DNA from: Paludibacteraceae bacterium
GTDB taxonomy: Bacteria > Bacteroidota > Bacteroidia > Bacteroidales > Paludibacteraceae
Direction of reading: 5' to 3'
NCBI GenBank assembly: GCA_017961765.1
Contig: JAGCWQ010000028.1
Span: forward strand, 1 to 54,557
DNA length: 54,557 bases
The notes under the pieces were generated by a model. It did no database searches. It had not been told where the DNA came from and saw nothing but the letters and a program-made list of their open reading frames with translations. The translations under genes and the position numbers were made by a program. Of this stretch, positions 23,830 through 32,009 are shown one piece after another (positions within the stretch are counted from its first letter, which is position 1; every line of letters begins with the position of its first letter).

Positions 23830-24155
23830 GTGGTGGGCATTTCGACTACGATCAGTACAGGCTCGGATACATAAGCGACAGTATCAAAGAGGTTATCCTG
23901 AACAACAACATACAGCCGGAATATTGGTACGGCGAATGGAACGGGCAAGTGTACAATGACAAGACGATAGAGGAGTTCAAAAAGGCTATCGCCTTCCTTG
24001 ACATCGCCCTATGCTACGCCCAGCGTGTAGACTGGCTCCTGTCAGGAGATGACGGAGAAGACAACTTCATAACAAGGCTCGAAGACGAGTTGAACAAGTT
24101 GAAACAAGCCGACGAGTACGGCTATGTGGGTAAAATTTTGGAATCAAAAATTTAA
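23826..24155 (+). CDS. MSGGHFDY-family phage protein, 109 aa
   Basis: The N-terminus MSGGHFDYDQYRLGYISDSI is the hallmark of a small protein family common in phages of Bacteroidota and Firmicutes, with helical middle and a DWLLSGDDGED block. No function is known to me. It overlaps the upstream gene by four bases. Confidence 0.8.
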   Translation: MSGGHFDYDQYRLGYISDSIKEVILNNNIQPEYWYGEWNGQVYNDKTIEEFKKAIAFLDIALCYAQRVDWLLSGDDGEDNFITRLEDELNKLKQADEYGYVGKILESKI

Positions 24156-24159
24156 TCAC

Positions 24160-24167
24160 TATATTTG
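24160..24167 (+). promoter_or_regulatory. -7 box TATATTTG
   Basis: The box ends two bases before the ATG at 24170 and 32 bases before the in-frame ATG at 24200. This leaves either a leaderless mRNA or the later start. Confidence 0.6.
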
Positions 24168-24169
24168 CA

Positions 24170-24568
24170 ATGTTAGAAAAACTTAAAGCGTACATCGACA
24201 TGAAAAAGACACGCAAGAACCTCAACCTCCAAAAAGAGGAGTTCCGTGGCACCCTGAAGCAGATTATGAAGGTCCGTGGCCTTCGCACTATCTCCCTGAG
24301 CAACTACAATGCTTGGAAGGGGAACACCCAGGACGTCCTCGAAGGCATCCACTCCGTCAAGCTCGACATCATGAGCGGCTATCTCAACATCTACGGCTAC
24401 GGCACACTCAGCAAGACCGGCAAGTTCGCCTGCAGCGACGTGGCTATCGAGAACGCCTCCGCCGAAACCTACCGCGACGTTTACCGTCAGGTAATCAACA
24501 TCCTCAACGACGAGACTTCTATTCCGGGCAAGGTCCGCAGGAACATTCTCGTTCGCGTCGCCCGATAG
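24170..24568 (+). CDS. Hypothetical protein, 132 aa, highly codon-biased
   Basis: The product is basic and mixed alpha/beta (KVRGLRTISLSNYNAWKGN ... SGYLNIYGYGTLSKTG). From the in-frame ATG at 24200 on, codons are as biased (CTC, AAG, CGT) as in the SPFH gene, predicting high expression. The first ten codons are AT-rich, so 24200 is a serious alternative start given the promoter position. Monocistronic, with its own terminator. Function unknown. Confidence 0.7.
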   Translation: MLEKLKAYIDMKKTRKNLNLQKEEFRGTLKQIMKVRGLRTISLSNYNAWKGNTQDVLEGIHSVKLDIMSGYLNIYGYGTLSKTGKFACSDVAIENASAETYRDVYRQVINILNDETSIPGKVRRNILVRVAR

Positions 24569-24590
24569 GAACAGCGAGACGCTGATTTAC

Positions 24591-24620
24591 AAACGCCCTT
24601 CACGGGGCGTTTTGTTTTTT
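24591..24620 (+). terminator. Intrinsic terminator
   Basis: AAACGCCC (24591-24598) and GGGCGTTT (24605-24612) form a perfect 8-bp stem with a six-base loop and a long T run. The TTTG at 24611-24614 doubles as the -33 element of the next promoter. Confidence 0.9.
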
Positions 24621-24633
24621 CATATATTCACCT

Positions 24634-24641
24634 TATCTTTG
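24634..24641 (+). promoter_or_regulatory. Promoter: TTTG inside terminator, -7 TATCTTTG
   Basis: The box fits TAnnTTTG; the TTTG at 24611-24614 is 19 bases upstream. The ATG at 24666 follows after 24 bases. Confidence 0.65.
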
Positions 24642-24665
24642 CATAAACTTTAATGTGCTGAATAT

Positions 24666-25151
24666 ATGAAAACTTTTTTGACTTTTGTGGCAGCGTTCGC
24701 TATTGCGTCGTTTGCGTATTCCAACAGAGAGTACAAGTTCGAAACGGAAACCATACCGGAGGCTGAGGAAATAGCCGAAGTGATTACCCCTGAGATTGAG
24801 ACGGTTCTCAACGAATGGGACCTTTTCATTGAGGCAGTCATTTGGAAGGAGAGCAGGGGCGCCGAGGATTGTATCGGCGACAGCGGTAAAGCCGTCGGCG
24901 TGCTTCAGATTCACCCCATTATGGTTCGTGAAGCCAACCGTATCCTCGCCATGAACAACGCTCCGGAGGAAAAGTTGTATACTTACAATGATCGGTACAG
25001 CCGAGAGAAATCAATCGAAATCTTCAAGATAGTTCAGGACTACCACAACAAGTCCCATGATTTTGATCGTGCGTTGCAGATCTGGAACCATAACCATCCT
25101 ATGTCGTACAAGACGGATATTATGACCAAATACAAGGAACTCAAAGGATAA
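24666..25151 (+). CDS. Secreted lytic-transglycosylase-like protein
   Basis: The 161-residue protein has a signal peptide (MKTFLTFVAAFAIASFAYS) and an acidic spacer. A lysozyme-like core follows: AVIWKESRGAEDCIGDSGKAVGVLQIHPIMV, where the Glu of ESRG would be catalytic and G-x-L-Q-I is the SLT signature, then a YSREKSIEIFKIV helix and IWNHNHP. The family cleaves peptidoglycan glycan strands. Being exported, it may act from the periplasm during entry or lysis. The fold is a confident guess; activity is untested. Confidence 0.75.
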   Translation: MKTFLTFVAAFAIASFAYSNREYKFETETIPEAEEIAEVITPEIETVLNEWDLFIEAVIWKESRGAEDCIGDSGKAVGVLQIHPIMVREANRILAMNNAPEEKLYTYNDRYSREKSIEIFKIVQDYHNKSHDFDRALQIWNHNHPMSYKTDIMTKYKELKG

Positions 25152-25157
25152 CGTAAT

Positions 25158-25385
25158 ATGGCAAAAACATTTACACTCGACGCATTCAAGGAAGCCGTCA
25201 AGACTGACTTGGATTTTCGTGACGGGCTCGCCGGTACATCGGACAGCATTGACTTTGACAACGGCAGCGCCATTATCCACAAGGAAAACGTGAACAGATA
25301 CCTCGAAAAATATATGTGCAAAAACGAACGTGACTTGGAGGACACGCTCTGGTACGGCTACGGGGTATACGTTAAAATTGTGTAA
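25158..25385 (+). CDS. Hypothetical protein, 75 aa (FT-F...LAG-SD-IDF family)
   Basis: The product starts MAKTFTLDAFKEAVKTDLDF and has GLAGTSDSIDFDNGSAIIHK and LWYGYGVYVKIV. This matches a small protein family I know from Bacteroides phages with no function. It lies six bases after the transglycosylase gene. Confidence 0.7.
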   Translation: MAKTFTLDAFKEAVKTDLDFRDGLAGTSDSIDFDNGSAIIHKENVNRYLEKYMCKNERDLEDTLWYGYGVYVKIV

Positions 25386-25388
25386 CGC

Positions 25389-26375
25389 ATGAAGATACTT
25401 GTAACAGGGGCAGCAGGATTCATAGGCTCAAAACTCATGTACTCTCTACGGGAACGTGGGGACGAAGTTATCGGCATTGACAATTTCAATGACTATTATG
25501 ACGTTCGCCTCAAAGAAGCCCGTGTGAGTGCGATGAAGTTGGATGTCCGTAAAATGGACATTACTAACAAGTACGTCTTGGATTCGCTGTTCGCTTCCGA
25601 GAAGTTTGACAAGGTTGTAAATCTTGCTGCGCAAGCGGGGGTTCGGTACAGCATCACCAACCCCTACGTGTATCTGCATAGCAACCTTGTTGGATTCATG
25701 AACATTCTTGAAGCCTGCCGTAACTACGGAGTGAAGCATCTTGTCTTTGCGTCTTCTTCGAGTGTTTATGGAATGAACAATACTGTTCCATACAACGAAG
25801 ACGACAAGGCTGACAGTCCTGTCTCTCTGTACGCAGCCACAAAAAAGTCCAACGAACTTATGGCTCACAGTTATTGCAAACTTTACGGAATCGCAATGAC
25901 CGGGCTTAGGTATTTCACGGTGTATGGCCCGTGGGGGCGCCCTGATATGGCACCTATGCTGTTTGCGAAAGCAATATCAAATGGCGATACTATCAAGGTG
26001 TTTAATCACGGAGACATGATACGTGATTTCACGTACATTGACGACATTGTTAACGGCACGATAGCCTGTCTTGATCACGAGCCTACCCCGAACAAGGACG
26101 GAATTAAATACCGTATCTATAACATTGGATGCTCTCATCCGGTTAAGTTAATGGATTTTATCTCAGAGATGGAGCAGGCTCTCGGAACCGAGGCTAAGAA
26201 AGAGTTCCTTCCAATGCAACCGGGCGACGTGTATCAGACAAACGCCGACACGACGAAAATAGAAACCGAAGTGGGATACAAACCATCGGTGCAGTTGCAC
26301 GATGGAATAGCGAGTTTTATCGAGTGGTATCGGAGCGATTTGAACCCTCTGAACGAAAAAAAACGGGGCAGTTAG
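25389..26375 (+). CDS. UDP-glucuronate 4-epimerase-like NAD-dependent epimerase
   Basis: The 328-residue short-chain dehydrogenase/epimerase has GAAGFIGSKLMYSL (residues 7-20), NLAAQAGVRYSITNP, FASSSSVYG, the catalytic SLYAATKKSNEL (YxxxK), and GLRYFTVYGPWGRPDMAP with FTYIDDIV. This signature is that of CapI/LspL-type UDP-glucuronate 4-epimerases, which make UDP-galacturonate from UDP-glucuronate. Ugd at 17662 would supply the substrate. Its stop codon TAG is the exact loop of a bidirectional terminator. Confidence 0.88.
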   Translation: MKILVTGAAGFIGSKLMYSLRERGDEVIGIDNFNDYYDVRLKEARVSAMKLDVRKMDITNKYVLDSLFASEKFDKVVNLAAQAGVRYSITNPYVYLHSNLVGFMNILEACRNYGVKHLVFASSSSVYGMNNTVPYNEDDKADSPVSLYAATKKSNELMAHSYCKLYGIAMTGLRYFTVYGPWGRPDMAPMLFAKAISNGDTIKVFNHGDMIRDFTYIDDIVNGTIACLDHEPTPNKDGIKYRIYNIGCSHPVKLMDFISEMEQALGTEAKKEFLPMQPGDVYQTNADTTKIETEVGYKPSVQLHDGIASFIEWYRSDLNPLNEKKRGS

Positions 26376-26388
26376 ACTGCTCCGTTTT
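26360..26388. terminator. Bidirectional terminator with shared stop codons
   Basis: Bases 26360-26372 pair with 26376-26388 over 13 positions with one G-T pair, closing a three-base loop 26373-26375. That loop is the TAG stop of the plus-strand epimerase. The minus-strand amidase stop TAA is 26372-26374. A-rich and T-rich flanks give a T run in both directions. Confidence 0.9.
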
Positions 26389-27226
26389 GTATATTAAGTA
26401 TTGCGTTCATGTGAATTCGTGCGATAGCCTCACGCCCTTCTTCTGATTGCAGGAACTTAACTTCGTCCTTGTTATCGTAGAACAGGTTTTCCGTCAATAT
26501 TGCAGGGCACCTTGTTTTCACGAGAACCGTAAAGTTTTCTTCCCAAGAGAACTTGTGGCTTGAATATTTTCTGATAGTCATTCCGTATGGCTCGAGGACT
26601 TTCTTCGCCTCTCGCATAAACATTTCCGCATATACGTCTGATTCCGTTTCACCCTTTGAAGTGTAGCAGCACCAGCCCCTTCCATTCATCCACTCTTTAC
26701 CGTTGCCTGCGGCGTTAGCGTGTATTGACAGGAATATGCAGTTCTCAACCCCGTATAGGTTGCACAGTTTGTTTGCCCTCGACGCCCTTGTGGACAGGGA
26801 TACATCCACGTCTTTCTCAGGAACTATAATTTCGAACTTCATTCCCCAATCGTCCAACTTATCGCAAAGCCTTCTGACGATATCCCTGTTGAATTCGTAT
26901 TCGAAGAACTGAGGTATTTCTTTGTCCAGAGGGCTCCTCTTGCCGGGCGTGGTTGAAGCGTGCCCGTTATCAAGGAGTATGACGTACTTCCAATTCTTGT
27001 GTTCAGGAACGGGGTCGTTATTGGGCTCATTTATGGGCTCATCATTGGGCTCATTTATGGGCTCATCTACCTGAGTGTCGTTGCCTTCGTTAACAGGCTC
27101 TTCGATTATGGCGATGTTAGTATCCGTACTTCCTGCAGTATCGGGTGTTTCAACGTTTTCGTCGTTCTTTTTAAAGAGGGAAGCAAACCATTGTTTCAAC
27201 ATTTCTATCAATTTTTTCATACCCAT
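26372..27226 (-). CDS. N-acetylmuramoyl-L-alanine amidase (Amidase_3), putative endolysin
   Basis: The 284-residue protein has a basic/hydrophobic N-terminus (residues 4-20, KKLIEMLKQWFASLFKK) and an acidic Pro/Asn/Glu linker with repeats of EPINEPN (about 55-75). The catalytic domain has LLDNGHAS (His89), FEYEFN, FLSIHANA and ILTENLF, the zinc His/Glu/His/Glu set of Amidase_3. The family cuts the amide bond between MurNAc and the stem peptide. No signal peptide is evident; the N-terminus may contact the membrane. ATG at 27220 is an alternative start because a TATTTATG motif overlaps the first ATG. It is one of only three minus-strand genes. Confidence 0.88.
   Translation of the reverse strand: MGMKKLIEMLKQWFASLFKKNDENVETPDTAGSTDTNIAIIEEPVNEGNDTQVDEPINEPNDEPINEPNNDPVPEHKNWKYVILLDNGHASTTPGKRSPLDKEIPQFFEYEFNRDIVRRLCDKLDDWGMKFEIIVPEKDVDVSLSTRASRANKLCNLYGVENCIFLSIHANAAGNGKEWMNGRGWCCYTSKGETESDVYAEMFMREAKKVLEPYGMTIRKYSSHKFSWEENFTVLVKTRCPAILTENLFYDNKDEVKFLQSEEGREAIARIHMNAILNIQNGAV
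27021..27068. repeat. 24-base tandem repeat (two copies) in the amidase linker
   Basis: Two nearly identical 24-base units (27021-27044, 27045-27068) encode an eight-residue E-P-x-N-E-P-x-D type repeat on the minus strand. The repeat has kept frame, as expected for a flexible linker that can change in length by slippage. Confidence 0.85.
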
Positions 27227-27255
27227 AAATAGTTTTTGCTACCCTGTTTTCTATG

Positions 27256-27263
27256 TATATTTG
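27256..27263 (+). promoter_or_regulatory. -7 box TATATTTG
   Basis: The perfect box is 15 bases before the ATG at 27279, in the divergent region between the amidase and the next plus-strand genes. Confidence 0.6.
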
Positions 27264-27278
27264 TAAAAATATTGAGTA

Positions 27279-27467
27279 ATGACTAAGTTCAAGGACTCTT
27301 ACCCTGAGGTGTACTCCACCGTCAAGGTAACAAAAGACAATGTGCATTTCACGCACGGATATTTGGTGTACGATGATAAAACTGAACGCAAGGTATTCAT
27401 TGACGTAAAGTCTCCTCTCGAAGCGTTTGAAATAAACGGCGAATGGGAATGGGAACGTGTTTCATGA
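27279..27467 (+). CDS. Small hypothetical protein, 62 aa
   Basis: The product (MTKFKDSYPEVYSTVKVTKD...) is beta-rich and acidic at the end (EINGEWEWERVS). It is preceded by a clear -7 box. Function unknown. Confidence 0.6.
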   Translation: MTKFKDSYPEVYSTVKVTKDNVHFTHGYLVYDDKTERKVFIDVKSPLEAFEINGEWEWERVS

Positions 27468-27480
27468 ACGCCGCCCCCGG

Positions 27481-27488
27481 TATTTATA
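27481..27488 (+). promoter_or_regulatory. TATTTATA motif upstream of the lipoprotein gene
   Basis: GGTATTTATAATAAACG lies 15 bases before the ATG at 27504. It matches the motif found upstream of the fibre genes. Promoter role inferred. Confidence 0.45.
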
Positions 27489-27503
27489 ATAAACGTGAAT
27501 TTT

Positions 27504-27875
27504 ATGAAAAACGGACTCATTAAATTTGTTATTTCACTCGTCGTCGGTATGTGCGTATGCTCATGCGGGCTGTTCAAGTGTTTCAACAAACAGCAACAGC
27601 AAACCGATGCAAACCTCGGCACACCCGCAATGTACGGATACACGATGACGATAACCAACCACCAGCTCGACTCAATCTGTTTGGTTGACGCCCTGTCAAG
27701 GGATCTGGACGATTGGCTTTCTACCGTTTACGTTGATAACGAGACGGGTGCCACTATCAACAGATACGCTTTCATTAAGACGCTTGAGGATGACGACGAA
27801 CTTATCTATATCCTCACCCCTGTTGATACGCTTTACAAAATAACAAAGAGAATAGTAAAGCCAGAGGAGGAATAA
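27504..27875 (+). CDS. Putative lipoprotein, 123 aa
   Basis: The N-terminus MKNGLIKFVISLVVGMCVCSCG is a lipoprotein signal with several candidate Cys residues, followed by a Gln-rich spacer (NKQQQQTD) and a small domain with LVDALSRDLDDWLS. The GTG at 27495 is a less likely start. It is followed after three bases by the papain-like peptidase, so the two form an operon. Possible roles are superinfection exclusion or envelope modification; neither is shown. Confidence 0.7.
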   Translation: MKNGLIKFVISLVVGMCVCSCGLFKCFNKQQQQTDANLGTPAMYGYTMTITNHQLDSICLVDALSRDLDDWLSTVYVDNETGATINRYAFIKTLEDDDELIYILTPVDTLYKITKRIVKPEEE

Positions 27876-27878
27876 TAT

Positions 27879-28499
27879 ATGGTAGTACTTGGTTATAGGG
27901 CGTCTGAATTTGACGGAAGTGAGCATATCTTCTCAGTAAACGAAAGCAAGCCACTCCCAAATAAATATTCATACAAGCAGTTCCTCCCAAGGATTTTGGA
28001 TCAGGGATCACGCCCAATTTGTGTTCCTTGCAGTGTATCCGCATTCCTCAATTGGAGAGAGAACCTTGAAACCGGCAGCAAGAGCAACAACGGAATAGAC
28101 TATGAGGAAATATATTCTTGCAAGGAAACGCAGGAAGAGGGAATGACGTTCAAGGAAGCGTTCGCATACCTTCGTCACCACGGCGTATCCTCAAAGAAAG
28201 GCAACCTGAAAATCGGTGAATATTCGTTGGTGAGGTCCAATATGCTGTTGAGGTACGCATTGGTTATGAACGGCCCTTGCGTTGGTGCTCTGCCCGTGTA
28301 CAACAGCAGCCCTGAGTTTTGGAAACCGCTCCCGGGAGATAGCCTGCAAGGTTATCACGCAATTTCCATTGTCGGATATGATGAGGAAGGCTTCATTATC
28401 AGGAACAGTTGGGGAACTTCTTTCGGAGACAAAGGTTACACGAAGATAAAAAACGAAGATTTCAGGAAGATGATGGAAATCTGGACAATAATCAATTAA
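27879..28499 (+). CDS. Papain-like (C1A) cysteine peptidase
   Basis: The 206-residue protein has LDQGSRPIC with the oxyanion Gln42 and catalytic Cys48 in exact papain spacing. It then has GYHAISIVGYDEEGFIIRNSWGTSFGDKGY, with the catalytic His near residue 160 and Asn near 175. No signal peptide or propeptide is seen, so it is cytoplasmic or virion-packaged. It follows the lipoprotein gene in a unit led by a TATTTATA motif and could mature virion proteins or degrade a host protein; this is inference. Confidence 0.85.
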   Translation: MVVLGYRASEFDGSEHIFSVNESKPLPNKYSYKQFLPRILDQGSRPICVPCSVSAFLNWRENLETGSKSNNGIDYEEIYSCKETQEEGMTFKEAFAYLRHHGVSSKKGNLKIGEYSLVRSNMLLRYALVMNGPCVGALPVYNSSPEFWKPLPGDSLQGYHAISIVGYDEEGFIIRNSWGTSFGDKGYTKIKNEDFRKMMEIWTIIN

Positions 28500-28504
28500 A
28501 AAAG

Positions 28505-28532
28505 AAACCCGCCGAAAAAGGCGGGTTTTTTG
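28505..28532. terminator. Intrinsic terminator between convergent genes
   Basis: AAACCCGCC (28505-28513) and GGCGGGTTT (28520-28528) form a perfect 9-bp stem around GAAAAA, followed by T. The A-rich 5' flank allows use from the minus side too, ending the fibre-like gene. Confidence 0.9.
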
Positions 28533-28553
28533 TGAAAGAGTGTTTTGGTTTTT

Positions 28554-29603
28554 TTAAGTAAATTGTATTCTAATGGACGTAATGGTTACATTTTGTGTAA
28601 GTGTCCATTCGAAATCATACGTGAAACTCCCCATATCCGCATTAAATGACATTTGCTTTGCAGAAAGGCCTGCACTAGCTGGCATAGGTGTTACTGTAAC
28701 GGTGAACACCTGATAAGGGTCTGCAGTAAAATACCATTCAAGCCCAACGATGAATTTTTCTTGATTTGACAACGAAGTATTATGGGTTTGGAATGATAGA
28801 TATGAAGTTCCTCCGTTCGATACTTGTTGGTTGCTATATGAGGAAACCAAGTCAAGGGTGGAATTATTGAAGTTGTTATGCCCTTGTACATCGCAATACA
28901 TAATATACAAATATCCACTCGATACCAACGGAACATTATTGTTAACTCGCATTTCGCTAAAACTACCAACATTTATTGTATATCCTGAATCCGTTGCAGG
29001 TTGAGAAGTGTAATAAGTTTGAAATCCGCTTTCCCATGCAGAAGAAAATCCTAAACAATAATTGACTGCATATCTGCTGCCCATTGCGGTTGTTCCCCAT
29101 TGAGTCGTGCCTGTCCCATAAAACATGGAATATGTTGAAAGCTTTTGCGCAGAACAAAGTTCTGAATCTTCATAAGACGTGTAGGCCTCGACATCGTTAC
29201 TTATCCAGTTTGAAGTACTATTCGTTTTTCTGTCGTTCCATAAATCATAAATTTGGGCTTCGGTTGGATATCTTGTACCAAACGAACCGCCTATACTCAA
29301 TGTTGCTGCAGATGTCGCCGTAGAGCCCGTTAAAATTTGGCAAGTTCTCACTGTTGACACGCCATTTACTTGAAGCGTTCTAACCGCAATGTACGGGTTG
29401 TTCATTGGGGAATATACCCAGAAAGTCGTCGCCGAAGCCCTACTTCTTATAACCCATTTATTAGTTGTTGCGTTGCTTAAATTAGTTGATGCGATGGCGG
29501 CAGTTGATCCTGTCGCTACAAGGTACAACGCCACACCATCTCCGAGATACATAAAATTTTGTCCTGGTGTTCCCAACGATAATTTAAAACAAGGATATGC
29601 CAT
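28554..29603 (-). CDS. Ser/Thr/Asn-rich structural protein, probable tail fibre or virion decoration
   Basis: The 349-residue protein starts MAYPCFKLSLGTPGQNFMYL and is rich in Ser, Thr, Tyr and Asn with few Lys, typical of beta-structured phage fibres and tip proteins. ATRYP-like GGSFGTRYPTEAQIYDLWND is present, and the end is an Ig-like strand set. No signal peptide is seen. It stands alone on the minus strand with a TATTTATA motif upstream, as does the collagen-like fibre gene. No known domain; fibre role inferred from composition and regulation. Confidence 0.7.
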   Translation of the reverse strand: MAYPCFKLSLGTPGQNFMYLGDGVALYLVATGSTAAIASTNLSNATTNKWVIRSRASATTFWVYSPMNNPYIAVRTLQVNGVSTVRTCQILTGSTATSAATLSIGGSFGTRYPTEAQIYDLWNDRKTNSTSNWISNDVEAYTSYEDSELCSAQKLSTYSMFYGTGTTQWGTTAMGSRYAVNYCLGFSSAWESGFQTYYTSQPATDSGYTINVGSFSEMRVNNNVPLVSSGYLYIMYCDVQGHNNFNNSTLDLVSSYSNQQVSNGGTSYLSFQTHNTSLSNQEKFIVGLEWYFTADPYQVFTVTVTPMPASAGLSAKQMSFNADMGSFTYDFEWTLTQNVTITSIRIQFT

Positions 29604-29625
29604 TATATTTTGTATGTTATTTCTT

Positions 29626-29633
29626 TATAAATA
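29626..29633 (-). promoter_or_regulatory. TATTTATA motif upstream of the fibre-like gene
   Basis: On the minus strand GGTATTTATAAAG lies 22 bases before the ATG at 29603. It is one of the best matches of the motif. There is no TATATTTG box for this gene. Confidence 0.45.
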
Positions 29634-29721
29634 CCTTTTATCATCTAATTTCAGCATTTAAAATACCCCATACACATTACAGCAACGTGTTTTTCTTACT
29701 TATTGGCCATCAGAATTTTTG

Positions 29722-29729
29722 TATATTTG
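29722..29729 (+). promoter_or_regulatory. -7 box TATATTTG of the helicase gene
   Basis: The perfect box ends seven bases before the ATG at 29737. The longer frame begins at a TTG upstream of the box and is rejected. Confidence 0.6.
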
Positions 29730-29736
29730 TGCCACT

Positions 29737-31932
29737 ATGGAATCTATCGTTTGCACAATAAATTTGGTACAATACCACGACCCGGAAAGCGGATTTTCAA
29801 TCATTAAGGCAATCCCCGAAGGATCACTTGGTATCATAACAGTCCGTATTAAAATGCTTGAGCCTACGCCCGGTATGACAATCAAAGCCGAAGGTGAATG
29901 GGAGAAGTCAAAATACGGACTACAATTTGTTGCAAGCGAATGGGAAGAGGAGTTGCCTAAGTCGTTAATCGGTATCGAGGGGTATCTATCCAGCGGTATG
30001 ATAAAGGGCATTGGCCCGATTTACGCTAAGAAGATAGTTCAGACGTTCGGAACAGACAGTTTCAAGATTCTCGACGAAGCCCCCGAAAGGCTGAAAGAGG
30101 TTCCCGGTATCGGAGACAAGCGGGCGACTGAGATTGCTGAGTCGTGGGTTAAGCAACAGGCAATCCGAAACCTTATGATATTCCTTAAACATTACAATAT
30201 CGGCACAAGGCTTATCATTAAGATATATCGGATGTTTGGCGATGAGGCGATAGGCATTATAAAAGATAATCCGTACAGGCTCACCCAAATTGAGGGTATT
30301 GGCTTCAAAACCGCAGATAACATCGCCTTGAACGTCGGTATAGAAATGGACGATCCGAAGCGTGTGAAAGCCGGAATCATGTACAAGATGGCTGAAATGT
30401 GCGAGGACGGAGACACCTATTGCAGGCTTGACGATGTTACGAGGCACACGGGCGTTATGTTGGAGATTGATGACGAGGTGGTTGAGGACAACGTACGTGC
30501 AATGCTTGAGGAAGGTACTCTTGTTGAGGACAGGTTTGACTGCATATATCTCAAATATCTATACGATGCCGAGGTGAACGTGTCGGACAAACTGAAGTCT
30601 CTTGCTACGTATTGTCCAATGACCAGGTTCTCCAAGATAACCGCAGAAGAATTGGAGGCAAAGACGGGCTACCATTACGAGGGGAACCAATTGAAGGCTA
30701 TTGAAACCGCTCTCGAAAAAAACGTTATGATTCTTACAGGCGGTCCGGGCACGGGAAAGACAACCGTAATCAAGGGCATTATCGAACTCCTGTCTTCAAT
30801 GGGGCTCTCTATAATGTGCGCGGCTCCGACGGGAAAGGCAGCAAAGAGAATGAGCGAACTCACCGGCCGGCAAGCAAGCACCATACACAGGCTGTTGGAA
30901 TACAACCCTGCGTTGGGCTGTACGTACGGACAATATAACCCACTTCCCGGCGACGTGCTAATCGTGGATGAAATGAGTATGGTTAACCTTATGCTCATGG
31001 ATACGTTGGTAAGGGCGATACCACGGAGAATGAAGTTTATTATGGTGGGCGACATAGACCAGCTGCCATGTATAGGCTCAGGCAACGTTCTCAGGGATTG
31101 CATTGATTCTGGCGTGTTGCCCGTAGTGAAACTTGATAAGATATTCCGTCAGGCGGAAGGCTCAAATATAATATGGAACGCCCATAACGTAAAGGACGGG
31201 TACGACATTGTGGTAAGCAACAAGCCGGATTCAGACTTCTTCTTCCTGAAAAGGGATGATGACATATTGGCTGAGACTGTTGATCTTGTGGTAAACAGGC
31301 TTCCTGCCAAATATAACTGCAAACCGGTTGATATCCAAGTTCTTACGCCCATGAAGAAATGCTCGGTAGGCGTTGACAGCCTGAACGTGGAGTTGCAGAA
31401 AGCAATCAATCCGGTTGGTACGGAAGTTAAATACGGTAAGCATGTGTTCCGTGTCGGAGACAAGGTGATACAGACGGTGAACAACTACGATAAGGAAGTG
31501 TTCAACGGCGACAGTGGATTCATTGACAGCATATATCTCGAGCAGAAGATAGTGTACGTAAGGTTCGATGAAAGAGTTGTCGAATACACGTATCCTGACT
31601 TGGAGGAACTGTCTCTCGCCTATGCAATGACGATACATAAGTCGCAGGGCTCCGAGTATCCAATCGTCGTAATACCAATCACTTACGCCAATAAGATAAT
31701 GATGCAGCGTAACCTTATTTACACTGCGATAACAAGGGCTAAAAACATTTGCGTTATAATCGGACAGAGGCGTATGATTGATATTGGGATAGCGAACGCC
31801 GTGTCGTATAAGCGAAAGACGCTACTGAAAGAAAGGCTTCGTACTTCTGAGGGTATGCCTGAGGAAGAGAAGATGGAAGCCCAGCCTACAATGCCCGATG
31901 TTCACCAAATTGCCGATGTTCACTATTTGTGA
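29737..31932 (+). CDS. RecD2-like superfamily 1B DNA helicase
   Basis: The 731-residue protein has an N-terminal OB-like region, helix-hairpin-helix repeats (GIGPIYAKKIVQTFG, VPGIGDKRATEIAESW, IEGIGFKTADNIA), Walker A GGPGTGKTT (about 336-344), Walker B VLIVDEMSM (about 407), GDIDQLPCIGSG, and the motif V/VI part AYAMTIHKSQGSEY and IYTAITRAK. RecD2 enzymes unwind DNA 5' to 3' outside RecBCD. In phages they serve replication or recombination. Length is usual. Confidence 0.9.
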   Translation: MESIVCTINLVQYHDPESGFSIIKAIPEGSLGIITVRIKMLEPTPGMTIKAEGEWEKSKYGLQFVASEWEEELPKSLIGIEGYLSSGMIKGIGPIYAKKIVQTFGTDSFKILDEAPERLKEVPGIGDKRATEIAESWVKQQAIRNLMIFLKHYNIGTRLIIKIYRMFGDEAIGIIKDNPYRLTQIEGIGFKTADNIALNVGIEMDDPKRVKAGIMYKMAEMCEDGDTYCRLDDVTRHTGVMLEIDDEVVEDNVRAMLEEGTLVEDRFDCIYLKYLYDAEVNVSDKLKSLATYCPMTRFSKITAEELEAKTGYHYEGNQLKAIETALEKNVMILTGGPGTGKTTVIKGIIELLSSMGLSIMCAAPTGKAAKRMSELTGRQASTIHRLLEYNPALGCTYGQYNPLPGDVLIVDEMSMVNLMLMDTLVRAIPRRMKFIMVGDIDQLPCIGSGNVLRDCIDSGVLPVVKLDKIFRQAEGSNIIWNAHNVKDGYDIVVSNKPDSDFFFLKRDDDILAETVDLVVNRLPAKYNCKPVDIQVLTPMKKCSVGVDSLNVELQKAINPVGTEVKYGKHVFRVGDKVIQTVNNYDKEVFNGDSGFIDSIYLEQKIVYVRFDERVVEYTYPDLEELSLAYAMTIHKSQGSEYPIVVIPITYANKIMMQRNLIYTAITRAKNICVIIGQRRMIDIGIANAVSYKRKTLLKERLRTSEGMPEEEKMEAQPTMPDVHQIADVHYL

Positions 31933-31945
31933 ACATCGGTTTTTT
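31913..31945 (+). terminator. Intrinsic terminator of the helicase gene
   Basis: CCGATGTTCAC (31913-31923) and GTGAACATCGG (31929-31939) form a perfect 11-bp stem with loop TATTT, then a T run. The stop codon lies inside the stem. A second GATGTTCAC just upstream is a repeat of the 5' arm. Confidence 0.9.
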
Positions 31946-31980
31946 AGTGAACATGATTTGGAAATTCCGAATTTTATTCT

Positions 31981-31988
31981 TATATTTG
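31981..31988 (+). promoter_or_regulatory. Promoter: -33 TTTG and -7 TATATTTG
   Basis: TTTG at 31957-31960 is 20 bases upstream of the box. The ATG at 32010 follows after 21 bases. Confidence 0.7.
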
Positions 31989-32009
31989 CATTGATAAAGA
32001 CAATTAGTT

